From CAYOXD01 sp964407825 (GTDB lineage: Bacteria > Desulfobacterota > Desulfobacteria > Desulfobacterales > JAFDDL01), in contig CAYOXD010000028.1 of assembly GCA_964407825.1 (NCBI GenBank), positions 1-28,267 on the forward strand: DNA of 28,267 nt, in the 5' to 3' direction. Made by a program: the position numbers and the translations under genes. The notes beneath the pieces were generated by a model. It was not told the origin of the DNA and did not search any database. It worked only from the letters and a program-made list of their open reading frames with translations. Of this stretch, positions 1-7,568 are shown in pieces. Within the stretch, counting starts at the first letter, position 1; the number at the start of each line of letters is the position of its first letter.

Positions 1-42
1 CCCAACGGGTTGAGCCTTGGGCACAGGGGCCGCCCCCGCCCC

Positions 43-212
43 CGTCCTTGTCCTTGTCCTTGTCCTTGTCCTTGTCCTTCTCGTTGTCGTTGTCGTTGTC
101 GTAATCGTTGTCGATGTCCTTGTCCTTGTCCTTCTCGTTGTCGTTGTCGTTGTCGTTGTCGTAATCGTTGTCGATGTCCTTGTCCTTAATCCTTGTCCTT
201 GTCGCAATCGTT
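43..212. repeat. Period-6 satellite (TCCTTG / TCGTTG hexamers)
   Basis: Nearly uninterrupted hexamers built from TCCTTG and TCGTTG with variants TCCTTC, TCGTAA and TCGATG. There is higher-order order: a block of TCCTTG units, one TCCTTC, a block of TCGTTG units, then TCGTAA-TCGTTG-TCGATG. This series occurs twice (about 43-114 and 115-174), followed by a decayed third copy. On the plus strand one frame would read as monotonous Leu-Val; on the minus strand one frame would read as Asp-Lys/Asp-Asn, but it has no start codon and an internal TAA near 187-189. I therefore regard it as non-coding. Confidence 0.9.
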
Positions 213-295
213 GTCGTAATCGAAAACCAACTGAATTTCAATGTCATTAATTCAGACCTTATTACCGCCGACCTGTCCTTTTCGATATCGGGATC

Positions 296-368
296 GAATC
301 TTTCGGCGTTGCGATCGATTTCGATTTCGACAACGACAACGATGAGGACCAGGACAGGAACAGGGATG
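296..368. repeat. Complementary hexamer arm facing the satellite
   Basis: This stretch carries the opposite-strand form of the upstream satellite: ATTTCG units, then ACAACG units, then AGGACC/AGGACA/AGGAAC-type units. Read together with 43-212 it is a large imperfect inverted repeat that ends just before the promoter of the heptose operon. The same ATTTCG/ATCGGG hexamer style recurs at 22851-22912. Confidence 0.7.
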
Positions 369-378
369 AAACAAGGAT

Positions 379-407
379 TTGTCATGCAAATCATCATCTG
401 GTATGGA
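379..407 (+). promoter_or_regulatory. Candidate sigma-70 promoter of the heptose operon
   Basis: TTGTCA (379-384) lies 17 bases from TATGGA (402-407), and the -10 hexamer is preceded by TGG as in an extended -10. Transcription would start near 414, leaving a short leader with a GGAGG ribosome site at 423-427 before the ATG at 432. The -10 is poor (3 of 6), so this is tentative. Confidence 0.45.
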
Positions 408-431
408 GAGGCATTTCGAATTGGAGGATAG

Positions 432-1403
432 ATGCCCTACGATGAAATAGATCTGAACGGTATCAGAACTTACTCGGCCGCCAGCCGGGCCTCGAAGGTG
501 GCACTGAAAAGTGTAGCAAAGCCGCCCTGGGCCGGCATGGGGATGCGCGACTTTTTAGAGAGCCTCCCGGACATCCTGAAGGCCAGGGATCTGAAGGCCC
601 TGGCAAGGGCCATGGTAGCGGCCAGACGGCTCGGCAAACCGGTCATCGTGATGCTCGGTGGGCACGTGATCAAAACCGGCTGCGCGCCGATATTGGCAGC
701 CCTTGCATCCGACGGATTCGTGACCCATTTTGCCTCCAACGGTGCCGCGGCCATCCATGACACGGAACTGGCCCGCTTCGGCCACACCTCCGAGGACGTG
801 GCCGAGCAGCTCTCCGACGGCTCCTTTGGCATGGCCGCGGACACGGCCCTGCTGGTGAACACCGCCGCGAAAAGAGCCGCCGCCGGAAAGGAAGGATTTG
901 GAGAGGCGGTGGGCGCCCTGCTGGTGGCGGAAAAACCGCCCCACATCGGCCGCGCGCTCATCGCCCGCTGTTTTCTCGAACACCTTCCCTATACCCTCCA
1001 TGTGGCCCTGGGGACCGACATCGTCCACCAGCACCCGACGGCGAGCGGCGCGGCCATAGGAGAGGCCTCCCTGCGGGACTTCCGCATCTTTGCCGCCTCG
1101 GTGGCCAGGCTCGGTGGCGGCGGGGTCGTGCTCAACCTCGGCAGCGCGGTGGTCATGCCCGAGGTGTTTCTGAAGGCCCTTTCCATCGCCCGGAACCTGG
1201 GCCACCCTGTACAGGATTTCACCACCGGCAACTTCGACATGATTCAACAATACCGCCCCTCGGTCAATGTGGTGACCCGTCCCGTTCTCTCCGGCGGCAG
1301 CGGTTACGCCATCACCGGCCACCACGAGATCATGATTCCCCTCCTGGCGGCGGCGGTTTACGAATATGCCCGGGAGGAATCGATCCTTCCGGAGTCACCT
1401 TAG
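432..1403 (+). CDS. Conserved protein resembling deoxyhypusine synthase, heptose locus
   Basis: This is a 323-residue soluble protein. The start is set by GGAGG five bases upstream of the ATG. Visible motifs are a Rossmann-like segment ending in GGHVIKTG (76-83), NGAAAIHDTE (103-112) and TSEDV (119-123); this pattern reminds me of deoxyhypusine synthase-type NAD-binding proteins. I have no evidence for a deoxyhypusine reaction, because bacteria generally lack the eukaryotic eIF5A substrate. It is the first gene of a unit with gmhA (17-base gap) and hldE, so a role linked to nucleotide-heptose or LPS core metabolism is a reasonable inference. No signal peptide or membrane segment is seen. The real substrate is unknown; the family resemblance is from memory and should be treated as moderate. 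Confidence 0.8.
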   Translation: MPYDEIDLNGIRTYSAASRASKVALKSVAKPPWAGMGMRDFLESLPDILKARDLKALARAMVAARRLGKPVIVMLGGHVIKTGCAPILAALASDGFVTHFASNGAAAIHDTELARFGHTSEDVAEQLSDGSFGMAADTALLVNTAAKRAAAGKEGFGEAVGALLVAEKPPHIGRALIARCFLEHLPYTLHVALGTDIVHQHPTASGAAIGEASLRDFRIFAASVARLGGGGVVLNLGSAVVMPEVFLKALSIARNLGHPVQDFTTGNFDMIQQYRPSVNVVTRPVLSGGSGYAITGHHEIMIPLLAAAVYEYAREESILPESP

Positions 1404-1420
1404 ATTGAAAGAAAGCCGTT

Positions 1421-1978
1421 ATGCTTACCCAGATGATCGATTCCCATATCCAATGTTTCCAGGACCTGAAAACCCTGGCCCCAGTCGTCGAAAGGGCCGG
1501 AGACCTGATGCTGAGCACCCTGCTGGAGGGCGGCAAGATCCTGGCCTGCGGCAACGGCGGCTCCGCGGCCGACGCCCAGCACTTTGCGGCGGAGATCGTT
1601 GGCCGCTTCGAAAGGGAGCGACGCGCCTACCCGGCCATCGCCCTCACGACGGACAGCTCCATCCTCACCGCTATTGCCAACGACTATGCCTATGACGCGG
1701 TCTTTTCCCGTCAGGTGGAGGGGCTGGGCAGCCCGGGGGATCTTCTCCTCGGCATCTCCACCTCCGGATCCTCCGCAAACGTGATCCGGGCCGTCGAGGC
1801 GGCCGCTGCCATGGGAATTAGGACCATCGGCCTTCTGGGCAAGGACGGCGGCCGCCTTGGGCAGAAGGTGGACCACGCGGTAACGATTTCCCAGACGGTA
1901 ACTGCCCGAATCCAGGAGGCGCACATCTTCCTTCTCCACTACTGGGCCTGGCGGATCGAGAATGGGTTAGTGGGGTAG
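1421..1978 (+). CDS. gmhA: Phosphoheptose isomerase GmhA
   Basis: Converts sedoheptulose 7-phosphate to D-glycero-D-manno-heptose 7-phosphate, the first step of ADP-heptose synthesis for the LPS inner core; cytosolic. The 185 residues form a single SIS domain of the family's usual length. Visible are the phosphate-binding CGNGGSAADAQHFAAE segment (43-58, with H54 and E58 at the expected catalytic/metal site), TDSS (77-80), STSGSS (113-118) and the C-terminal RIQEAHIFLLH segment, which supplies the Gln/His metal ligands of the family. The start lies 17 bases after the upstream gene with only a weak purine-rich ribosome site, suggesting translation within one operon. hldE, which acts on its product, follows directly. 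Confidence 0.95.
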   Translation: MLTQMIDSHIQCFQDLKTLAPVVERAGDLMLSTLLEGGKILACGNGGSAADAQHFAAEIVGRFERERRAYPAIALTTDSSILTAIANDYAYDAVFSRQVEGLGSPGDLLLGISTSGSSANVIRAVEAAAAMGIRTIGLLGKDGGRLGQKVDHAVTISQTVTARIQEAHIFLLHYWAWRIENGLVG

Positions 1979-2021
1979 TGAACCTACAGCACAAATGCCG
2001 CCAACTGAGGAAAGTGAACCG

Positions 2022-3494
2022 ATGCCATCCATAGATACCGCACAACTGCGCACCCATCTCGAGAAAACCCGGGTCCTGGTGATCGGGGACGTGATGCTGG
2101 ACTGCTATTTTTGGGGAGAGGTGAGCCGGGTATCCCCGGAAGCGCCCGTTCCTGTGGTGAAGGTGGGACACAAAACCTGGTCCCTGGGCGGGGCCGGCAA
2201 TGTGGCAGCCAACCTGGCGGGCCTCGGGTGCCAGCCGGCCCTGATTGGCATCACGGGTGGGGACCGGGCCGCCGATCGCCTGGAAGCGCTTCTGGCCGAG
2301 ACCGGAATTGAGAACCTGACGATCTCCGACGGGGCGCGCCCCACCATCACCAAAACCCGCGTCATGGCCCAACGCCAACAGATCGTCAGACTCGACGAGG
2401 AGGACAGCCGCCCCATCGAAACGGATATGCAATCCCGTCTCCTCGATTCGCTGAACCGGGAAATTCCCCGGTGCCGGGCGATCATCCTTTCGGACTACGG
2501 CAAGGGGACGTTCCGTTCCCCCGCGTTTACCGCCGAGGTGATCCGGCTGGGCCGAAAGGCCGGCCTTCCGGTCCTCGTGGATCCGAAAGGCACCCACTGG
2601 CAGCGTTACGCCGGCGCCACCTGCATCACCCCCAATACGGCCGAACTGGAGCGCGTCCTCGGGGAAAGGCTGGAAAGTGACTCGGATCTGCTGCAAAAAG
2701 CATCCGCGCTTAGGTCCGATCTCTCCCTTGAATGGCTGCTGGTAACCCGGGGGCCGAAGGGCATGGGCGTGTTCGGGCAACAGCTGGCACCCGTGCTGCT
2801 TCCTGCAAACGCCAGGGAGGTGTTTGACGTGTCGGGGGCGGGAGACACGGTGATCGCCACCCTCGCCGCCTGCATCGCAACGGGAATGCCCCTGCCCGAG
2901 GCGGCTGAGGCCGCCAACCTGGCAGCCGGCGTGGTGGTGGGAAAACTCGGGACCCAACCCATCCTCTGGGGGGAACTGGAGCGGACCCTGATGGTGGCAA
3001 ACGGATGCGGTACGGCCTTCCCGGCAAGCAAGGTCGCCGACCGGACCGCCGCCGCCGCCATTCTGGAAACATGGCGGGAAAAGGGGGAGAAAATCGTCTT
3101 CACCAACGGGTGCTTCGATCTTCTTCATCCCGGGCACATCAGTCTGCTTCACCAGGCCCGGCGCCTGGGGGACCGGCTCGTGGTGGGGCTCAACACCGAT
3201 TCATCCATCAAGCGTCTGAAGGGCGAGGCGAGGCCCATCCTGCCGGGAACGGACCGGGCGGCCATCCTCAGCGCCCTGGAGGATGTGAACCTCATCGTAT
3301 TTTTCGATGAGGACACCCCCCTCACCCTCATCGACAGCCTGCGGCCCGATATCCTGGTGAAGGGAGCGGATTATCGTGTGGAGGAGGTGGTGGGAAGGCA
3401 GATCGTCGAATCCTACGGCGGGCAGGTGCGCCTGGTGAAGATTCTCGAAGGCCACAGCACCACGCGCATCGTCCAGAAGCTTTCGGAATCCTGA
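2022..3494 (+). CDS. hldE: Bifunctional heptose-7-phosphate kinase / heptose-1-phosphate adenylyltransferase HldE
   Basis: This bifunctional enzyme phosphorylates D-glycero-D-manno-heptose 7-phosphate at C1 and, after dephosphorylation by GmhB (not in this window), adenylylates it to ADP-heptose. The first half is a PfkB/ribokinase fold: DVMLD near the start, GGAGNVAANLAGLG (56-69) and the catalytic DVSGAGDT anion hole near 269-276. The second half is a nucleotidyltransferase with FTNGCFDLLHPGH (360-372) and a KGADY motif. An in-frame ATG at 1995 is possible, but the ATG at 2022 has a GAGG ribosome site at 2007-2010 whereas 1995 has none, so 2022 is preferred (490 residues). It lies 43 bases after gmhA in the same operon. 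Confidence 0.95.
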   Translation: MPSIDTAQLRTHLEKTRVLVIGDVMLDCYFWGEVSRVSPEAPVPVVKVGHKTWSLGGAGNVAANLAGLGCQPALIGITGGDRAADRLEALLAETGIENLTISDGARPTITKTRVMAQRQQIVRLDEEDSRPIETDMQSRLLDSLNREIPRCRAIILSDYGKGTFRSPAFTAEVIRLGRKAGLPVLVDPKGTHWQRYAGATCITPNTAELERVLGERLESDSDLLQKASALRSDLSLEWLLVTRGPKGMGVFGQQLAPVLLPANAREVFDVSGAGDTVIATLAACIATGMPLPEAAEAANLAAGVVVGKLGTQPILWGELERTLMVANGCGTAFPASKVADRTAAAAILETWREKGEKIVFTNGCFDLLHPGHISLLHQARRLGDRLVVGLNTDSSIKRLKGEARPILPGTDRAAILSALEDVNLIVFFDEDTPLTLIDSLRPDILVKGADYRVEEVVGRQIVESYGGQVRLVKILEGHSTTRIVQKLSES

Positions 3495-3574
3495 AGGCGA
3501 TCCCCGCAGCCTTGATCATCGTTTCGGCCGTCAGCCAATTTCGGTGAACGGTATCGTAACTTTTTCGCTACCTA

Positions 3575-4000
3575 TTATTTGCTTTTATACTCATCCAGCG
3601 CCTTGTGCAGGGCCTTGACGGCCAGCTGAATGCAGTGGTGCTTCTTGGTGGGGATCTCCTGGAGCACACCGAACACGGCACCATCATTGAGTTTCCTGGC
3701 CTCTTCCAGGGTTTTTCCCTTGATCAGGTCCACGGCGGCCATGGCGGCCGACACCGCCCCGGCGCATCCCATGACCTCGTACTTGACGTCCTCTATTTTC
3801 CCGTCGGTTACCTTCAGGTAGACCCCCATGGTGTCGCCGCAACTCCCGGTCATTTCACTGATCTGGTCGGCGTCCGCAATGCTTCCCATATGCGGTTTTT
3901 CGATATAGTAGTTGATCGCCGTGTTTGAAAATCCAGCGCTGGAGAGCATCTTCCGCGTCGCGTCGCTCGCGTCCCTGGCATCGTCCCGATCCTGACTCAT
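3575..4000 (-). CDS. IscU/NifU-like iron-sulfur cluster scaffold
   Basis: A 141-residue stand-alone NifU N-terminal (IscU) domain, which assembles transient [2Fe-2S] or [4Fe-4S] clusters and passes them to apo-proteins in the cytosol. All usual ligands can be placed: C54 and D56 in GSCGD, C79 in MGCAG, and H122-C123 in KKHHC. An ATG at 4024 would overlap the upstream gene by 13 bases; the ATG at 4000 has AGGGGATG about nine bases upstream and is preferred, leaving an 11-base gap. It follows the NifX-like gene on one transcript. No cysteine desulfurase (IscS/NifS) lies next to it, so this is not a complete ISC or NIF operon; the sulfur donor must be elsewhere. Confidence 0.9.
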   Translation of the reverse strand: MSQDRDDARDASDATRKMLSSAGFSNTAINYYIEKPHMGSIADADQISEMTGSCGDTMGVYLKVTDGKIEDVKYEVMGCAGAVSAAMAAVDLIKGKTLEEARKLNDGAVFGVLQEIPTKKHHCIQLAVKALHKALDEYKSK

Positions 4001-4011
4001 TTTCGCATCCC

Positions 4012-4392
4012 CTAGTGGTGACATCCATCCAGGCCCTTATGCCCGGAGCAGGTCTGATTCATCGTAAATTCAGAAAGTTTTCCGTTATTAAACAGAACGA
4101 GGTTTTCGGCCACCGTGCCCTCGGCCCCCCGGTACACCCGGATACCGGCTTCATTCAAATGCCGCAGCGCCCCCCCGCCGATGCCGCCCACCACCACGGC
4201 GTCAACGGAGTTGCCCCCCAGGGCCGCCAGGGGCCGGCAGTTGCCGTGCTGATGGTTGAGATCGCGATTGCCGGCCGGAATAAAGGCGCCGGAATCCGTA
4301 TCGACAATCAGAAACAGGTTGGCCGTTCCAAAGTGCCCATAAACGACGCTGTCGGCACCCGCATCTACCTGGGTCGGAAAAGCTATTTTCAT
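4012..4392 (-). CDS. NifX/NifB C-terminal-like iron-molybdenum cofactor-binding protein
   Basis: A 126-residue protein of the dinitrogenase iron-molybdenum cofactor biosynthesis family (NifX, NafY, NifB C-terminus; PF02579-type), whose members bind metal clusters such as FeMo-co precursors. Support comes from the start MKIAFPTQ, the central VVYGHFGTANLF pattern, the DAVVVGGIGGGALRHLNEAGIRVYRG segment typical of the fold, and overall length. The tail CSGHKGLDGCHH (115-126) is rich in Cys and His and could bind metal. The ATG has GGGGG about eight bases upstream. No nitrogenase gene is near, so a general metallocluster carrier or small regulator is more likely than a role in nitrogen fixation. 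It is co-directional with the IscU-like gene and reads from a promoter at 4455-4483. Confidence 0.85.
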   Translation of the reverse strand: MKIAFPTQVDAGADSVVYGHFGTANLFLIVDTDSGAFIPAGNRDLNHQHGNCRPLAALGGNSVDAVVVGGIGGGALRHLNEAGIRVYRGAEGTVAENLVLFNNGKLSEFTMNQTCSGHKGLDGCHH

Positions 4393-4454
4393 GGTCCATC
4401 CCCCTAAACCGGCTGTGCCGGAAGTTGTTATCGTTTTTGAAGAAACCGGCCGGC

Positions 4455-4483
4455 TAGATACGAAATTTTGCTTAGGGTGTCAA
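4455..4483 (-). promoter_or_regulatory. Sigma-70 promoter for the NifX-like/IscU-like pair
   Basis: On the minus strand a perfect TTGACA (4478-4483) is followed after 17 bases by TATCTA (4455-4460). Transcription would start near 4448, giving a leader of about 55 bases that contains a short CCGGCacaGCCGG hairpin. It is divergent from the promoter at 4501-4530, 17 bases away. Confidence 0.55.
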
Positions 4484-4500
4484 GAAAACACTGAGGTCGT

Positions 4501-4530
4501 TTGACAGAGGCCGATGGAATACCCTATACA
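4501..4530 (+). promoter_or_regulatory. Sigma-70 promoter for the unknown basic protein and PBP gene
   Basis: A perfect TTGACA (4501-4506) is followed after 18 bases by TATACA (4525-4530, five of six matches). The predicted start of transcription near 4537 lies downstream of the first in-frame ATG (4514), which is why the GTG at 4604 is preferred as start of the next gene. Confidence 0.6.
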
Positions 4531-4603
4531 GATTCGGCGACAGGCTTTAGGATTCAAATCATCAGCCGCCGGGTCACGCAGGCCCAAGGGAAGGGAGAAC
4601 CCA

Positions 4604-5134
4604 GTGAAGAAGAGAAAAGAACAGCTCCGGAAAAGAATCAAGAGCAGACCGAAATCACGAAGAACAGGCAAAACCAGACGGCGCATCATGCCTGTGGAGA
4701 ACCAGCCGGAGGGAGCGAAGCCAAAAACCCTGAAGACCACCGAGCTTCTGCTGGGCCAGGACAACGATCTGGCCCCAAAGGACGCATCGGAGCGGATCGA
4801 TGTCATGAGCCAGGTCATTTTCGACTTCGCCACGCCCCTTCTGAAGACCTGCCAGAATGACGACGCCGAGAAAAAAGCAGTTTCCCTGGCCATCTTCGTG
4901 TGGAATGCCACCCTTCTGCCTGATGAAGAACAGAAAAAAACCCTGGACGGATACCTCGCCAACTGTAAAAGCACCCTTCCCGCCGAGGAATTCGACACCC
5001 TCTCCGGTATTATCCAGGAGATGGTGGAAACCAAGCGCACCCAGTACCCTGACAACCGCAACAAGATCATCAACTGCACCTTCGGCGATTATGGCGGGGA
5101 CCGGCACATCGAGGTCGGGTACACCCTGGTATAG
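4604..5134 (+). CDS. Conserved-looking hypothetical protein with a basic N-terminus
   Basis: I do not recognise this family. The GTG at 4604 has GGGAG at about eight bases upstream and gives 176 residues; an ATG at 4514 lies inside the promoter, and a later ATG at 4688 is possible. The first 30 or so residues are extremely Lys/Arg-rich, as in nucleic-acid-binding tails. The rest is an apparently globular, mildly acidic domain with two Cys (in KTCQND and ANCKST) and a conserved-looking end NCTFGDYGGDRH. There is no signal peptide or membrane helix. The stop is eight bases before the PBP gene, so the two are probably co-transcribed, but a cell-wall role would be guesswork. Confidence 0.65.
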   Translation: MKKRKEQLRKRIKSRPKSRRTGKTRRRIMPVENQPEGAKPKTLKTTELLLGQDNDLAPKDASERIDVMSQVIFDFATPLLKTCQNDDAEKKAVSLAIFVWNATLLPDEEQKKTLDGYLANCKSTLPAEEFDTLSGIIQEMVETKRTQYPDNRNKIINCTFGDYGGDRHIEVGYTLV

Positions 5135-5142
5135 ACAGGCAT

Positions 5143-7449
5143 ATGCGTCTCAAACCATCCCTTTCAAAACGGACCTGGTGGCTCCTCATCGGGTTCGTCC
5201 TCCTTTCTGGAGCGATTGCCGCGACGGCACTCGGCCTTTACATGGTGAGGCTCGCGCACCTCGTCGACAAGCGATTTGCCGGCCGTCTGTGGGATATCCC
5301 CTCAAAAGTCTACTCGGACACCACCCTTCTCTACAAAGGGGAAACCATCAACCGCGAGCTGCTGAGGGAAAAACTCGGCCGGCTCGGCTACCGGCCGGTC
5401 CCCCATCCGCCGAGGCAGCCGGGCCAGGTGCGATTTGAAAAACACGCCCTGGAGATCTACCTCCATACATTTCACTCCCCCTACTACAACCAGAAAAGCG
5501 TCCCTGTCTGGATCTCACTGAAAGGGGACACCATTTCGGACATCATCAGCGGCGATCCGGAGGCCAAGGCGCCTGTCCTGGAACTGGAGCCCGAGGAGCT
5601 GATGCTCTATTTCGGTCCCGATCGTCAGCGCCGCCAGCTGGTATCCATCAAAAAGCTGCCGGCCCATCTCATCCACGCGGTCCTGGCCGCGGAGGACCAT
5701 CGATTCTATCATAATTACGGTTTCGAAATCAGAGCGATCCTGCGGGCCCTCATCGCCAACCTGCGCAAAGGCTCCGTGGTCCAGGGCGGGTCCACCATCA
5801 CCCAGCAGCTGGCGAAGAATTTTTTCCTGACGCCGGCACGAACCCTCCGGCGCAAGCTGAAGGAACTGCTCATCACCTGCATCCTTGAATACAAATTCGA
5901 CAAGGATACCATTCTGGAGATGTATCTGAACGAAATCTACTTGGGCCAGGAGGGGTCGGTCTCCATCAACGGCATCGGCCAGGCCGCCTGGTTTTTTTTC
6001 GGCAAACCCGCCAGCCAGCTGTCAGCCGCCGAATCCGCAACCATCGCCGGTCTGATCAGGGCACCGAATCTCTATTCGCCCTATAAGAACAAGATTCGCT
6101 GCCTGCACCGGCGAAACGAGGTCCTGGTGGCCATGCACAAATGGGGCTGGCTCGACAACGCCTCCTTCCTGAAGGCTCTGAGAACGCCCCTTTCACCCTC
6201 GGGATACCATACCTACCACCAGGAGGCCCCCTACTTTGCCGACTATTTAACGGACCAGCTAAAGACCCTCTACAGCCGCAAGGTTCTGTCCACCGAGGGG
6301 CTCTCCATCTACACGACCATCGACACCGAGGTGCAGTCGGCAGCGGAACGGGCACTGGATCGGGGGCTTGCCCGCCTCGAAGCGGAAAACCCGGCCCTGC
6401 GGCGCAAGGATCCTGCTAAAAAGCTGCAGGGCGCCATCATCGTCATGCAGCCCAAGACAGGTTATATCCTCGCCATGGTGGGAGGGCGCGACTACGGCGT
6501 CAGCCAGTTCAACCGCGTCACCCAGGCACAGCGCCAAACGGGCAGCGCCTTCAAACCCTTTGTATATCTGACAGGGCTCGACAAGTTCACCCCCATCTCC
6601 AAACTCGACAACACCCCCCGAACCTTCATGGTCAACGGCAAGCCCTGGTCTCCGAGCAATTTCGAGGCCGACTCGCCGCCGGTCGTCACCGTCCGGGAAG
6701 CCCTGGCCCACTCTTACAACATTGCAACCGTGAACCTGGCCATGGCCATCGGTATTGACAAGATCGCGCAAACCGCCCGGGCCTTCGATCTCCCGGTTCC
6801 GGAGACCCCCTACCCGGCCATGGCCCTGGGCGCCACACCCATGACGCCCCTGTCCCTGGCACGCGCCTACTGCGTCTTTGCCGCCAACGGGGTGCTGCCC
6901 TATCCCCTGTCGGCCAAGGTCGTGGTGAACGAGGCCGGCAAGGTACTGGAAAACCGCCATGCTGAAATCAAACGGCTGATACCCCCTGCCAAGGCGTACC
7001 TGATTTCCAATCTGCTCCGCAGCGTGGTCCAGGAGGGCACGGGCCGTTCCCTGAAAAGGCTGGGAATCGATTGGCCGGTGGCAGGGAAAACCGGTACCAC
7101 CAACGATTACCGGGATGCCTGGTTCGTCGGCTACACCCCTGACATCCTGGCCCTGGTCTGGGTGGGATTCGACGATGGCCAGAGCATCGACGCCACGGGG
7201 GCCCAGGCGGCCCTTCCCATCTGGGCGGATTTGATGCGTTCCCTACCCCAGTATGTTTCAGGCCAGTGGCTCACCGTGCCGCCGGGGATTGTGAAGCGAC
7301 GGGTTTGCCTGGATTCGGGAAAGGAGGCAAATTCAATCTTCTGCCATCACTGTGCCGAGGAGGTCTTTCTCGCCGGAACCGCGCCTCCCGAGACCTGTTC
7401 CCAGCATCCATCGACGAACGCGAACTCCGTTTTTTTCCCGCGCCATTGA
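5143..7449 (+). CDS. Bifunctional class A penicillin-binding protein (PBP1B type)
   Basis: Polymerises and cross-links peptidoglycan from lipid II; a 768-residue inner-membrane protein facing the periplasm. Order: cytoplasmic tail, membrane helix (about 11-34), a UB2H-like small domain (about 60-145), glycosyltransferase 51 with catalytic E184 in AAEDHRFYHNYG and GGSTITQQLAKN (215-226), then the transpeptidase with nucleophile S468 in TGSAFKPF, SYN (524-526) and KTGTT (649-653). A C-terminal tail holds four Cys between the transpeptidase and the end, a pattern also seen in other class A enzymes. The UB2H-like region and the spacing of the first domain favour PBP1B over PBP1A. The ATG follows a modest ACAGG ribosome site eight bases after the previous stop. 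Confidence 0.93.
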   Translation: MRLKPSLSKRTWWLLIGFVLLSGAIAATALGLYMVRLAHLVDKRFAGRLWDIPSKVYSDTTLLYKGETINRELLREKLGRLGYRPVPHPPRQPGQVRFEKHALEIYLHTFHSPYYNQKSVPVWISLKGDTISDIISGDPEAKAPVLELEPEELMLYFGPDRQRRQLVSIKKLPAHLIHAVLAAEDHRFYHNYGFEIRAILRALIANLRKGSVVQGGSTITQQLAKNFFLTPARTLRRKLKELLITCILEYKFDKDTILEMYLNEIYLGQEGSVSINGIGQAAWFFFGKPASQLSAAESATIAGLIRAPNLYSPYKNKIRCLHRRNEVLVAMHKWGWLDNASFLKALRTPLSPSGYHTYHQEAPYFADYLTDQLKTLYSRKVLSTEGLSIYTTIDTEVQSAAERALDRGLARLEAENPALRRKDPAKKLQGAIIVMQPKTGYILAMVGGRDYGVSQFNRVTQAQRQTGSAFKPFVYLTGLDKFTPISKLDNTPRTFMVNGKPWSPSNFEADSPPVVTVREALAHSYNIATVNLAMAIGIDKIAQTARAFDLPVPETPYPAMALGATPMTPLSLARAYCVFAANGVLPYPLSAKVVVNEAGKVLENRHAEIKRLIPPAKAYLISNLLRSVVQEGTGRSLKRLGIDWPVAGKTGTTNDYRDAWFVGYTPDILALVWVGFDDGQSIDATGAQAALPIWADLMRSLPQYVSGQWLTVPPGIVKRRVCLDSGKEANSIFCHHCAEEVFLAGTAPPETCSQHPSTNANSVFFPRH

Positions 7450-7462
7450 TAAAGACTTAACG

Positions 7463-7492
7463 CTTACACCCCACCGCTTTCTATGCTATAAA
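7463..7492 (+). promoter_or_regulatory. Candidate promoter of the TPR lipoprotein gene
   Basis: CTTACA (7463-7468; four of six) is followed after 18 bases by TATAAA (7487-7492; five of six). It would start transcription near 7499, about 70 bases before the GTG start. Read-through from the PBP gene is also possible, since no terminator is seen between them. Confidence 0.4.
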
Positions 7493-7568
7493 TGCCAAGC
7501 AGCATCTTGCAGGGGCGGACCCATACAATCCGCCATGCGAATCACAATCCCAAAGTGGGAGAAAACCC

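Noticed and set aside
43..212. Possible CRISPR array
   Set aside because: The repeats are contiguous hexamers without unique spacers, and no cas genes are near.
17..431. Leu/Val-rich open frames through the satellite, and an Asp-Lys/Asp-Asn frame on the minus strand
   Set aside because: They are by-products of a hexamer repeat, have no ribosome site, and the acidic minus-strand frame lacks a start and has an internal stop.
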